DNA from: Chersky-806 sp036502405
Lineage (GTDB): Bacteria; Actinomycetota; Acidimicrobiia; IMCC26256; JAENVU01
NCBI GenBank assembly: GCA_036502405.1
Contig: DASXYP010000065.1
Location: 34,159 to 98,158, forward strand
Reading direction: 5' to 3'
Length of the DNA stretch: 64,000 bases
A program made the translations under genes and the position numbers. This document shows positions 41,384-49,829 of the stretch, piece by piece. The first letter of the stretch is position 1. Each line of letters begins with the position of its first letter. The notes under the pieces were generated by a model that had not been told where the DNA came from, searched no databases, and saw nothing but the letters and a program-made list of their open reading frames with translations.

Positions 41384-42903
41384 GGCGGAGGTTCCTCATC
41401 GTCGTCGCCGTGGTGGTCCTCGTCGGGACCGTCGCGATCCCGGCCGCACCGGTCTACGCGGCGAGCGCGATCACCGGCGGCGGCTCGTCGTTCGCCGCGC
41501 TCGAGATCGACCAGTGGCGGGCCGACACCGCGCGCAACCCCTACGGCCTGTCGGTCAACTACGTCTCGCAGGGGTCGACGTTCGGCCGCCAGGGGTTCAT
41601 CGAGGGTCAGCTCGACTTCGGCGCCTCGGACATCCAGTTCCTCCCGCAGGAGCTCCCGTCGCTGCAGTCGAGGCGGTGTGGCGGGCGAGACCCGAGCTCG
41701 CCCGGCGCCTGCTTCGTCTACGTCCCGGTGAGCGCCGGCGGCCTCGCGTTCATGTACAACCTCACCGACGGGGCCGGGAACCGGGTCACGAACCTGAACC
41801 TCACCCGCACGACCGCCTGCAAGGTCTTCACCGGCGCGATCCAGCGCTGGAACGATCCCGAGATCGTGCAGAGCAACCCGTCGCTGGCAAGCTTCAACCG
41901 CGACATCATTCCCGTGATCCGCGCCGACGGCGCGGGGGAGAGCTACGTCTTCTCCCAGTTCTGCATCGCGGTCGCCCCGGCGATCTGGCAGGCGTTCGTC
42001 GCCGACCGGGTCGCGCACGACCCCGCCAACGTCGCGAGCGACTTCCGGGCGGGACAGCCGGTGTCGAACTGGCCCCAGGCCTGGGGTCACTCACAGGCCC
42101 TCCCGTATGCCGATGGCACCGCGAACCAGGTGGCGGACCCGGTGGCGGGCAAGGACACGATCACCTACGTCGCGGCCGGCTACGCGAAGGTCCGGAGCTT
42201 CCCGACCGCGTCGCTGCAGAACGCGGCCGGCGTGTTCACCCAGCCCGACGAGGACAACGTGACCGTCGCGCTGAGCTACGCGACCGGCCGGCCCGACGGC
42301 ACGTTCATCCTGAACTTCACCGGGCCCGACCGGCGCGCGTACTTCCCGTCGACCTACTCCTACGTCCTGGCGCAGACCGCGGGCTTCGATCCCGGGAAGG
42401 GCGCGGCGCTCGGGAAATTCCTCTGCTACTCGGTGAGCCAGGGCCAGGTGATCGCGCCCCAGCTCAGATACGCGCGCCTGTCGCAACCTCTGGTCGACAT
42501 CGCGGAAACCGCGATCTCGAAGATCCCCGGCGCGCCGCCCAGGAGCAGCTGCTTCATCGGCAGCTCCAAGCCTCCACCGCTTCCGGGCGGGGTCACCATC
42601 AACGTCGCGGGCGCGGGCGGCGCCAAGGCGAGCACGGCCGCGCAGGCCGAGGCCCAGGCCGCCGCGCAGGCGCAGGCCCAGGCGGCCGCGCAGCAGAAGG
42701 CGCTCGAGGCCGCGAAGCGCAAGGCCGCGGCCGAGCGCAGGAAGAAGGCGTCGATCGACAAGGCGCTGCGCAATGCCGCCGCGGCGTCGGCGACCAAGTC
42801 CGGGAGCTCGTCGACGGACGCGATCTGGCTGATCCTCGCGGGCGTGTTCCTGGCGGCCGCCGGCTCGCTGGCGCTCGACGTCCGCCGCCGGTCGGCCCGA
42901 TGA
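41380..42903 (+). CDS. pstS: Tail-anchored phosphate-binding protein PstS
   Basis: A 507-residue exported solute-binding protein. The signal peptide ends near VYAAS and has no lipobox Cys, so it is not a lipoprotein. The binding domain shows ITGGGSSFAALEIDQW, GQLDFGASDIQF and RADGAGESYVFSQF, the PstS phosphate-contact regions. Residues 405-465 form an Ala/Gln/Lys-rich helix (AQAEAQAAAQAQAQAAAQ), then a membrane helix and the basic end RRRSAR. The usual N-terminal lipid anchor is replaced by a stalk and C-terminal anchor. Gene order pstCAB-pstS is also atypical. Confidence 0.88.
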   Translation: MRRRFLIVVAVVVLVGTVAIPAAPVYAASAITGGGSSFAALEIDQWRADTARNPYGLSVNYVSQGSTFGRQGFIEGQLDFGASDIQFLPQELPSLQSRRCGGRDPSSPGACFVYVPVSAGGLAFMYNLTDGAGNRVTNLNLTRTTACKVFTGAIQRWNDPEIVQSNPSLASFNRDIIPVIRADGAGESYVFSQFCIAVAPAIWQAFVADRVAHDPANVASDFRAGQPVSNWPQAWGHSQALPYADGTANQVADPVAGKDTITYVAAGYAKVRSFPTASLQNAAGVFTQPDEDNVTVALSYATGRPDGTFILNFTGPDRRAYFPSTYSYVLAQTAGFDPGKGAALGKFLCYSVSQGQVIAPQLRYARLSQPLVDIAETAISKIPGAPPRSSCFIGSSKPPPLPGGVTINVAGAGGAKASTAAQAEAQAAAQAQAQAAAQQKALEAAKRKAAAERRKKASIDKALRNAAAASATKSGSSSTDAIWLILAGVFLAAAGSLALDVRRRSAR

Positions 42904-44603
42904 GTGCTCGCGGGTCCCGCTGGTCGACTCGCTTCGGGGCGCTCGTCGTCCTCGGGTCCGTCCTGCTCCTCGCCACCTCGAACACGGTCGCGCCCGCCGC
43001 GCCGGCGCCGCCCGCCGCGATCCCGATCAAGGGCGGCGGTTCCTGGGGCGCTTACCAGGAGCTGCTCCCCTGGCAGAACGACCTCTCGTCCTCCAAGCAG
43101 CCCATCGACCTGAGCTACACCGCGCACGGGTCGCAGATCGGCCGCTCGGAGTTCCTCAGCGGTGCGAACGACTTCGTGCTCTCGGGCGTCCCGTTCAACC
43201 CTGCGGAGCTGGCGAAGATCCCGGGCGGCGCGAGCTCGATCATCGACGCACCGGTGCAGGTCAGCTCGATCGGCTTCCTGCTCGAGGCGCCGGTCCCCGA
43301 CGGGTTCGCGACCCTGCAGCAGCTCTGCGACCCGGACGACCCGGCCACGCCCGACCCTTCGCAGTGCTTCGTCAAGCACGCGTACACCGGGCCGATCCGC
43401 ATCCCGGACACGAACCTCGCGGCGATGGCGATGCACTACCCCGGGAACACGTTCCCGCCACTGAACAGCTGGAACGCGACGGACGTCCTGAAGACGATGG
43501 GTGTGGACAACTTCACCACTCCGCCGCTCGCCGGGCCGGCGCCGGTCAACCGCTCCGACCCGGATGAGGTCAACCTGTTCCTGCAGCAGTACGTCGCGAG
43601 TCGCGCGCCGTCCGTGTGGAGTGGGGTGAAGGCGATGAACCCCACGATCCCTTGGGATGCGAACACCGAACGGCTGGCGCGTCAACCGCTCGCGAGTCGC
43701 GACGGTGTCGACCAGCAGTCCCAGCAGCTCGCGCTCGGTGGCGGCGACCCGACGACGGGGACCATCAACCAGTTCACGGCCGGAGTCTTCGCTCCCGTTC
43801 CCCCGTCGGCGCTCGGCGGAATCGAGAAGACCTTCCCGGACGTGAAGCTCCAGTTCATCGAGATGAAGAACGCGCACGGCGACTGGGTCGACCCGACGCC
43901 CGACTCGATCACCGCGTCGGTGAACGCCGGCGGCAACACGCCGCTCTACGCGCTCAGCCACGACGTCCCGAACGGCTACCCGCTGGTGTGGGTCGACCAC
44001 CTGTACGCGCCGGCGCACGGACTCTCGATCGAGAAGACCGAGGCGCTGGCCGCCACGATCCGGTACCTCGCGACCTCGGGCCAGAACGCGGCGAAGCCGG
44101 TCGGTGAAGGGCGGCTCAGTGCGCCGCTCACCGCGCAGGCGCTCGCCGCCGCGAACCAGCTCGTCAAGTCGAACTGCGCCGGCAACGACCGTCACGTCGA
44201 GGAGAGCAGCGATCCCGGCGCGTACGCGCCCGACCTCCCCGCGGTGAAGGCGATCGGGACGATGTCGCACTGCGTGTCGGGGGGGCCGGCGGCTCCTGCC
44301 GCGACGACCGGGGGCGGTGGCGGGACGACCGGCACGTTCGGCGGGACGTCGTCGGGCGGCGCCGGCTCGGGCACGACGGCGACTGCGGCGGCCGCGACCG
44401 ACGCCTCTTCGAGCGCGTCGACAGATGGTGCGGTCAAGGTCAAGCGGCGCGCCGACGGGAGCCTGATCGCGTCCGAGCTCCCGCTCCCGTCACCGGCGAC
44501 GACCGGCGGGATCGACCGGTTCGCGACGTTGCTGCTCGGCGTGGGTCTCTTCTTCCTGTTGCGCAAGCCGGTGGGGAAGCTCTTCTCGAGGGCCGCGCGG
44601 TGA
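42900..44603 (+). CDS. Second tail-anchored PstS-like binding protein
   Basis: A 567-residue paralog-like protein. After the signal peptide, IPIKGGGSWGAYQELLPWQND and GANDFVLSGVPF align with the PstS N-terminal strands. The RSDGSG phosphate motif is degraded to NRSDPDEVN, so it may bind another ligand. A Gly/Thr/Ser-rich stalk (about residues 470-515) leads to LPLPSPATTGG, a membrane helix and a basic tail (RKPVGKLFSRAAR), an arrangement like a cell-wall sorting signal without a clear LPXTG. Its ATG overlaps the pstS stop. Confidence 0.8.
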   Translation: MSARGSRWSTRFGALVVLGSVLLLATSNTVAPAAPAPPAAIPIKGGGSWGAYQELLPWQNDLSSSKQPIDLSYTAHGSQIGRSEFLSGANDFVLSGVPFNPAELAKIPGGASSIIDAPVQVSSIGFLLEAPVPDGFATLQQLCDPDDPATPDPSQCFVKHAYTGPIRIPDTNLAAMAMHYPGNTFPPLNSWNATDVLKTMGVDNFTTPPLAGPAPVNRSDPDEVNLFLQQYVASRAPSVWSGVKAMNPTIPWDANTERLARQPLASRDGVDQQSQQLALGGGDPTTGTINQFTAGVFAPVPPSALGGIEKTFPDVKLQFIEMKNAHGDWVDPTPDSITASVNAGGNTPLYALSHDVPNGYPLVWVDHLYAPAHGLSIEKTEALAATIRYLATSGQNAAKPVGEGRLSAPLTAQALAAANQLVKSNCAGNDRHVEESSDPGAYAPDLPAVKAIGTMSHCVSGGPAAPAATTGGGGGTTGTFGGTSSGGAGSGTTATAAAATDASSSASTDGAVKVKRRADGSLIASELPLPSPATTGGIDRFATLLLGVGLFFLLRKPVGKLFSRAAR

Positions 44604-45511
44604 CCCTGTTGCGTCCACCGGAGTCGGATGCGCCGGCGCCCGAGCTCGCCGACGACGAGCTGCCGGAGCTCGACGAGACGCCGTACCGCGCCACGCGGGC
44701 CGGCGGCTGGCGGCGCATCGTGGCGATCGTCGCGGCGGTCGCGGTCGGGGTGGTGCTGACGGTGGCGCTGTTCCAGGGTCCGGTGCAGGACCTCTGGTAC
44801 CGCAACCGCCAGCACCAGCTCGCGGCGGACATGAACCAGCAACGCCCCTCCGTCTCGCCGGGCCAGGCGGTCGCGGTGCTCCAGGTGCCGCGCCTCGGGC
44901 TCAACGTCGTCGTCGTCGAGGGCGACACCGCCGAGCAGCTCCGCAACGGTCCCGGCCACCGCGTCGGAACTCCCGCGCCGGGGGACCGGGGCAACAGCGT
45001 GGTCGCGGGCCACCGCAGCGCGTGGGGCGGCCCGTTCTCCAAGCTCGACCGGATGCGCAAGGGCGATCTGATCGCGGTGCGGACGCGTGCCACCGCCAAG
45101 CACCGCGTGCAGCAGACGGTCGTCTACAAGGTCACCGCGACCGCCCGCACCGGTGGCGGAGACTCCGGCGTCCTGCGCCAGACCAGGGACCACCGCCTCA
45201 CGCTCGTCACCGGACGCGGCGGGACGTTCTCGGACGACCGCTTCGTGGTCACCGCGGTGTCGGGGACGCCTGCCGGTGGTCGCTCCACGTTCGTGTCGCT
45301 GGGCGCGGTCAGCCCGAGCGGGTCCGTGATCTTCAACCTGACGGTGCTCGTCGCGCTCGTCGCGATCGGGCTGGCGGTGTGGGCGTTCCGCTACCTTCGG
45401 CGGCGCGACGCCCGGATGATGACGGCGGCGGTGGTCGTGACCCCGCTCGTGGTGCTCGGCGCGCTGTGCCTGCTGCTGAACCTCGACCTGCTGCTCCCAC
45501 CGCTGTCCTGA
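44600..45511 (+). CDS. Sortase-fold membrane protein lacking the catalytic cysteine
   Basis: A 303-residue class E-like sortase: N-terminal cytoplasmic tail, membrane helix (IVAIVAAVAVGVVLTVALF), sortase barrel, then two C-terminal helices. The catalytic His is in VAGHRSAWGGPF and the Arg in SDDRFVV. The position of the nucleophile, normally TLxTC, reads TLVTG (codon GGA), and the only Cys in the protein is in the last helix. It should therefore be unable to do transpeptidation. The GTG overlaps the stop of the binding-protein gene, within the pst operon. Confidence 0.85.
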   Translation: MTLLRPPESDAPAPELADDELPELDETPYRATRAGGWRRIVAIVAAVAVGVVLTVALFQGPVQDLWYRNRQHQLAADMNQQRPSVSPGQAVAVLQVPRLGLNVVVVEGDTAEQLRNGPGHRVGTPAPGDRGNSVVAGHRSAWGGPFSKLDRMRKGDLIAVRTRATAKHRVQQTVVYKVTATARTGGGDSGVLRQTRDHRLTLVTGRGGTFSDDRFVVTAVSGTPAGGRSTFVSLGAVSPSGSVIFNLTVLVALVAIGLAVWAFRYLRRRDARMMTAAVVVTPLVVLGALCLLLNLDLLLPPLS

Positions 45512-45522
45512 CGGAGTCGACC

Positions 45523-46164
45523 GTGCGCTGCGTCGCTCTCCGAACCACGTTGCTCGCGGCCGTCGGTCTCGCGGGTGTCGTCGCGTTCGCCTCGCCGGTG
45601 CTCGCCGCGACGACGATCACGAGTCCCGGCAGCCCCTACGCGGTCACCGCGGACGGTTCGGGGACGCTGCAGCCGTTCACGATCAAGGTGGCGGGATTCA
45701 AGCCGAACGTGAGCGTGTACATCGAGCAGTGCAGCGGCCAGCCGGCGACGGCGGCCAAGTGGACGCCCACGCTCGCGTGCGACGTCCAGTCGTCGCCGGC
45801 CGCGGCGATCACCGACGGCTCCGGCGTGGCGACGTTCGCGGCGAGCGATCCGAACCACGCCTTCCATCCGTTCTCGGGGGCGAGCCCGCAGAACCTCTTC
45901 AGCTGCACCGCGTCCGGGGCGAAGGCGCCGGAGAAGGACGTGCCCAACTACGACAACTGCCAGGTGCGGGTGGCGACGACGAACGTGGCCGCGACGGACG
46001 ACCAGGTCTTCCTCACCATGACGCTTCCGGGCGGGGACGGATCGTCGTCCGCGTCGTCGGGGTCGGACAGCTCGGACCCGCCCTACGGGTTGATCGCAGC
46101 CGGCGTGGTCGTCGTGGTGGTGGGCGGGGGAGCGTTCCTCGTGCTGCGGCGGCGCCGGGCCTGA
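45523..46164 (+). CDS. Tail-anchored surface protein with neocarzinostatin-like domain
   Basis: A 213-residue exported protein. The signal peptide ends near VLAAT. The shared domain covers residues 27-165 (SVYIEQCSG, WTPTLACD, DPNHAFHPFSG, FSC, TDDQVFLTMTLP). A Ser-rich linker, one membrane helix (YGLIAAGVVVVVVGG) and a tail RRRRA follow. GTG at 45523 is 11 bases after the sortase stop, making this the last gene of the pst operon. Its C-terminal layout matches the two PstS-like proteins of the operon. Confidence 0.8.
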   Translation: MRCVALRTTLLAAVGLAGVVAFASPVLAATTITSPGSPYAVTADGSGTLQPFTIKVAGFKPNVSVYIEQCSGQPATAAKWTPTLACDVQSSPAAAITDGSGVATFAASDPNHAFHPFSGASPQNLFSCTASGAKAPEKDVPNYDNCQVRVATTNVAATDDQVFLTMTLPGGDGSSSASSGSDSSDPPYGLIAAGVVVVVVGGGAFLVLRRRRA

Positions 46165-46306
46165 GTGCCGCCCCGACGCTGCCGTCTCGCTCGACCTGAA
46201 CGTCGCGCGAACCGTCCGTGAAATCCGCGCGGAGTGTGCATACGCGGCGGCGCAGAGCGTGCGATCGTGCGGGTGGGGAGACGCACGCTTGGGAGCCGAG
46301 GTCCAC

Positions 46307-46489
46307 ATGAGCACGAACACGTACGCGGTCACGATCCAGACGCTCGATCGCCTCGAGGGGAACGGGATCACCCTGGTGATGGTGGAGGCCGACGACCCGG
46401 TCGCCGCCGAGGTCCAGGCCCGACGGGTCGCCGAAGCCCACTTCGACTGCCTCGTCATCGCCGACGACGCCCTGCTCTGGCCCGCCTGA
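46307..46489 (+). CDS. Small soluble protein, function unknown
   Basis: ATG at 46307, after GGGAGCCGAGG, gives 60 residues with a beta-alpha pattern (YAVTIQTLDRLEGNGITLVMVEADDPVAAEVQARRVAEAHFD). It looks like a small regulatory or ACT-like half domain, but no family can be named. A long stem-loop follows its stop codon. Confidence 0.55.
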   Translation: MSTNTYAVTIQTLDRLEGNGITLVMVEADDPVAAEVQARRVAEAHFDCLVIADDALLWPA

Positions 46490-46513
46490 CCCCGCTCGGT
46501 CCGCCCCCACCCG

Positions 46514-46561
46514 TTTCGGCGTGACCTTGCGTCGCTCGGGCGACGCGAACTCACGCCGAAA
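46514..46561. terminator. Long stem-loop downstream of the small gene
   Basis: Outer arms TTTCGGCGTGA (46514-46524) and TCACGCCGAAA (46551-46561) enclose an inner perfect 7-bp stem GCGTCGC/GCGACGC with a TCGG loop. No U tract on either side. It is probably a terminator for the preceding gene; an operator is also possible because of the symmetry. Confidence 0.55.
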
Positions 46562-46633
46562 GGGGGCTGAAGGACCGGTGAACGGATCGGAACGGTGCTC
46601 GCGATCCGAGGCGCGACTCCGTACCGTGGACGC

Positions 46634-46888
46634 ATGGAGCGCGAACTTCGTGACGCACTGCAGGAGCTCTCCGAGCGGACCGCGTCGTGCGGTGCCCACG
46701 CGTCACAGCAGGCGTTGGTGCGCAGCCTCGGCCCATCGCGGGGTCGGGTGCTGACCGCCAACGACGTCGACTCGGCGGTCGTGCGGTGGGCCGACGAGCT
46801 CGGGTTCGACGCGGTCCCGGTCGCGGTCGACGACGCGGCCGAACGCGTGGTGCGCGCTCTCGACTCGACCCCCGCGCTGCACCCCTGA
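46634..46888 (+). CDS. Small protein, function unknown
   Basis: ATG at 46634 gives 84 residues (MERELRDALQELSERTASC ... ALDSTPALHP). Mixed alpha/beta composition with one Cys and no membrane segment. It is followed by the convergent WhiB gene. No family recognised; coding is inferred from codon composition and absence of a better frame. Confidence 0.45.
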   Translation: MERELRDALQELSERTASCGAHASQQALVRSLGPSRGRVLTANDVDSAVVRWADELGFDAVPVAVDDAAERVVRALDSTPALHP

Positions 46889-46960
46889 CGACCTCCACGC
46901 TGCTTTCGGTGCGGGATCGCGTCGCCAGGGCAACCGAACGCGGACCGAAACGAGCTCGGG

Positions 46961-47200
46961 TCAGGCGACGGAGCGGGGTCGGCGGGTGCCGACGAGGAGC
47001 TCGCGCTGCTGCGGCGTGAGGCCGCCGAACATCCCCTCGGTCGCCGCGCCGCCGGCCATCGCCCGCAGCTCCGCGTCGAGGCACTCGGCGCGCACCGGGC
47101 ACGACCGGCAGATCTTCCGCGAGCGTTGCCAGTTGCCATTGCGGGGGAAGAACGCCTCGAGGCTCACGCCCGCGCACGCCCGATCGTCTTGCCACGCCAT
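46961..47200 (-). CDS. WhiB-family iron-sulfur transcription regulator
   Basis: A 79-residue Wbl protein. Cluster ligands are C9, C31, C34 and C40 (ACAG, ICRSCPVRAEC). The turn is GMFGG (residues 56-60), with Met-Phe in place of the common Val/Ile-Trp, followed by the basic tail GTRRPRSVA. ATG at 47200 follows GGGGAGGGAG. It is the second Wbl gene of the window and differs from the first in turn sequence, so it is probably a different subclass. Confidence 0.92.
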   Translation of the reverse strand: MAWQDDRACAGVSLEAFFPRNGNWQRSRKICRSCPVRAECLDAELRAMAGGAATEGMFGGLTPQQRELLVGTRRPRSVA

Positions 47201-47355
47201 GGTCTCCCTCCCCGGGCCCGAGAACATCGACGGCTCCCAGCGTCCATGTCCGATGCGACCAGCCGGTGACCGTCGGATGCCCGGAGCGAAAACTCGGATC
47301 GAACTCTTGCGGCCCGGCCAGAACCCTCCCGGGGGAAGGGCCGGAGCGGGCGTGC

Positions 47356-48120
47356 TCAGGACTCGAGCAGGTTGGCCCGCAGGTACGGCACCGTGGTCGC
47401 GAGGCCGAGCTCCGCGACGTAGCCGTCGATCGAGCCGAAGTCCGCGGCGACGAGCGCGAGGAAGCCCTGCATCGCAGCCGGGTCCGCGGCCACGAGCGCG
47501 GGTCGGATCCGCACGAGCTGCTCGCGGGCGTCGGGGTACGAGCGTTGCAGGTGCTCGACCAGGCGGACCATCGCCGGACCACTCAGCGCGTAGTCGGTGA
47601 CGATCGTCTCGTCGGGCACACCGAGGATCCCCAGGATGATCGCGCTGAGGATCCCGGTCCGGTCCTTGCCCGCGCTGCAGTGCAGCATCGCCGGGTAGGC
47701 GTCGGGGTCGGTCAGGATCGCCAGGCACTCGCTGATCGCCTCGTTCCCGGCGTCGAGCATCTCGCGGTACCGGGCGGCCACGAACGCGGGATCCACCCAT
47801 GACGGGAGCTCGTCGGTGTCGGGCAGGACGTCGGTCATCGAGAGCGAGTAGGTGATCGCGTCGGGCCGGTGGGTCGACCAGTGGCCCCGCTCGGCGGCCT
47901 CGGTCTCGGTCCGCAGGTCGAGGATCGTCACGACGCCGAGCTCGTCGAGGCGGCGGGCGTCGGCGCTGGTGAGCGCGTGGGGCCCGTCGGCCCGAAAGAG
48001 GCGCCGGCGCCGGACGGTGCGGCCGTCACCGGTCCGGTAGCCGCCCAGGTCTCGGAAGTTGAAGCAGCCCTCGAAGGGGAGGTGCCGCTCGAAGCTCACG
48101 GGGTCCGAGGTGATCGCCAC
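47356..48120 (-). CDS. Tyrosine-protein phosphatase (PtpB/LipA-type)
   Basis: A 254-residue phosphatase of the Y_phosphatase3 family. The P-loop is HCSAGKDRTG (nucleophile Cys near residue 148; the Lys and Asp inside the loop are typical of PtpB-like enzymes that also act on phosphoinositides). FNFRDLGGYRT is the N-terminal family motif, and ILDLRTETE supplies the conserved strand. GTG at 48120. Single-gene unit between WhiB and the surface-protein genes. Confidence 0.9.
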   Translation of the reverse strand: MAITSDPVSFERHLPFEGCFNFRDLGGYRTGDGRTVRRRRLFRADGPHALTSADARRLDELGVVTILDLRTETEAAERGHWSTHRPDAITYSLSMTDVLPDTDELPSWVDPAFVAARYREMLDAGNEAISECLAILTDPDAYPAMLHCSAGKDRTGILSAIILGILGVPDETIVTDYALSGPAMVRLVEHLQRSYPDAREQLVRIRPALVAADPAAMQGFLALVAADFGSIDGYVAELGLATTVPYLRANLLES

Positions 48121-48230
48121 GCCTCGAGGATACGGGTCGCGATCGACGGCCGGGCGAGCACCGGGTGAACGCACGACGAAGGACGCGCGATCTCCCGGTG
48201 CTCTCCGGTCGGACCCCCCAGGCGCCCGTC

Positions 48231-49451
48231 TCAGTCGTCGTTCTTGATCTGGCCGACGCCGTTGACCCGTGAGATCTGGGCGTGGCTGGCGTTGCTCAGC
48301 GAGACCTTGAACACCTCGTTGCCCTCGGCCGTCGTGTCACCCTTGACCTTCACCGCGACGGTCGCCGACGTCTTCCCGGCCGCGAAGGTCACGGTCCCGC
48401 TCGCCGCGTTGTAGTCGGTGCCCTCGGTCGCGCTGCCGGCCACCGTGGCGTAGTGCGCCGTGACCGTCTGGGTCGGCGGCTCCGAGAGTGTGACCGCGAA
48501 GCGGATCGTGCGCGTTCCCGAGTCGCCCTCGTACACCGCGGCATCTCCGATCGCCATCCGCATGCCGCTCTTCGGCGGGTCGTCGTTCAGGATGGTTGCC
48601 GTCGCACCAACCCGCGCGATCGTCGCGCCGCCGGTCGGGTGCTGGATCTTCAGCGTGAACTTCTCATCAGGCTCGACCGTGCTGTCGCCCCTCACGTTCA
48701 CGGCGACCTGCACCGAGACAGAACCCGCGGGGATCACGAGGTTCCCGCTCTTCGTCGTGTAGTCGGTCGTGCTCTTCGCGGTGCCGTCGAGGGTCTTGTA
48801 GTCGACGCTGACCGGGTTCAGCGACGGCCGGTTCATCGCGACGACGAACGCGATCGCGCGCGTCCCGGACTTGCCTTCCATCACGCTCACGTTGCCCATC
48901 GTGAGCTTCAGCGGCGGCGGGGGCGGGGTGTTCGGGTCCTCGGGCAGCTGCAGCGTCTTGAAGACCTGGTCGCCGGTGACCGCGGTGTTGTTGGTCGAGA
49001 TGCGGATCTGGCAGCTCCGGTAGTCCGGGAGCCCGTTGGTCGACGCAGGGTCGTTGGGCGAGAGGCAGTTGAACAGACCCTGGGGGCTCGGGCCCTTGAA
49101 CGGGCTGAAGCCGTGGTTGGGGTCGGCCGCGCCGAACGTCGCGGCCCCTCCGGCCGACGAGATGACCGGGGCGGGCGACGTGACGATGTCGCAGTGCGCG
49201 GTCGGGTTCCAGTTGAGTGCGGTGGGCGCGACCCCGTCGCACTGCTCGACGAACACGTTGGTCGTCGCCGCGAATCCGGCGACGCTGATGTCGAACGCCT
49301 GCGGGTTGCCGGCGACGTCGTGCGGCACGACGAACGGGTTGCCGGTCGGCGCGGTGATGCTCGTCGCCGCGCCTGCAGGGCCGGTGGTGACGACGACCAG
49401 ACCCGCCAGTGCCGTGGCGACGACGGCGACCGCGCTCAGGAACCTACGCAC
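48231..49451 (-). CDS. Secreted protein with neocarzinostatin-like domain and two Calx-beta domains
   Basis: A 406-residue exported protein. The signal peptide ends near GPAGAAT. The shared domain covers residues 29-165 (NVFVEQCDG, WNPTAHCD, DPNHGFSPFKG, FNC, TGDQVFKTLQLP). Two Calx-beta modules follow (VMEGKSGTRAIAFVV ... EPDEKFTLKI; VYEGDSGTRTIRFAV ... EGNEVFKVSL), which usually bind Ca2+ in adhesins. There is no membrane anchor. GTG at 49451 follows GGGAGGAAG. Divergent from a paralog at 49830 with putative PHO boxes between. Confidence 0.85.
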   Translation of the reverse strand: MRRFLSAVAVVATALAGLVVVTTGPAGAATSITAPTGNPFVVPHDVAGNPQAFDISVAGFAATTNVFVEQCDGVAPTALNWNPTAHCDIVTSPAPVISSAGGAATFGAADPNHGFSPFKGPSPQGLFNCLSPNDPASTNGLPDYRSCQIRISTNNTAVTGDQVFKTLQLPEDPNTPPPPPLKLTMGNVSVMEGKSGTRAIAFVVAMNRPSLNPVSVDYKTLDGTAKSTTDYTTKSGNLVIPAGSVSVQVAVNVRGDSTVEPDEKFTLKIQHPTGGATIARVGATATILNDDPPKSGMRMAIGDAAVYEGDSGTRTIRFAVTLSEPPTQTVTAHYATVAGSATEGTDYNAASGTVTFAAGKTSATVAVKVKGDTTAEGNEVFKVSLSNASHAQISRVNGVGQIKNDD

Positions 49452-49829
49452 GTGGACACTTCCTCCCGCATGGGTGCAACAGGCGCGACAACGCCGGGCC
49501 CGCAACGAGTGAACCGGGTTCGTGCGCGCGACCTCAAGCGCAAGCGGGCGCGTTCCCCAGACGTTTGACCTTCGTTCACATCCCGGTCGTGTGGCGTTCG
49601 CTCAGGCCGGGAATCGAACTGGTCGAGAGGGAACGCGTCGCTCGCGCCGCGCGCCGACGGTCGAACATGGCCGGATCGTGGCTTCAGCGAACGAGCCGCG
49701 AGCGAAGAGTGAACGCTGCTCAAACGACTGGCGAATGCGTCGTTCGTTCCTTGAGTGCGGTTCTGGCGCGTGCGTCTACTCCGTTCGGCGCGCATCGCGT
49801 CTCGAACACACGACTAGGAGGCATACCTC
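49452..49829. promoter_or_regulatory. Divergent control region of two surface-protein genes
   Basis: 378 bases without a protein gene between two divergent paralogs. It contains the three-unit PHO-box-like repeat at 49574-49606, several GTTC/GAAC elements and an inverted repeat AACGAC/GTCGTT (49723-49728 with 49739-49744). It probably holds both promoters. Confidence 0.5.
49574..49606 (+). promoter_or_regulatory. Putative PHO box between divergent surface-protein genes
   Basis: Three consecutive 11-bp units GTTCACATCCC, GGTCGTGTGGC and GTTCGCTCAGG, all starting G(T/G)TC(A/G). The spacing and consensus resemble PhoP direct-repeat sites of Actinobacteria and the element before pstC. Confidence 0.55.
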
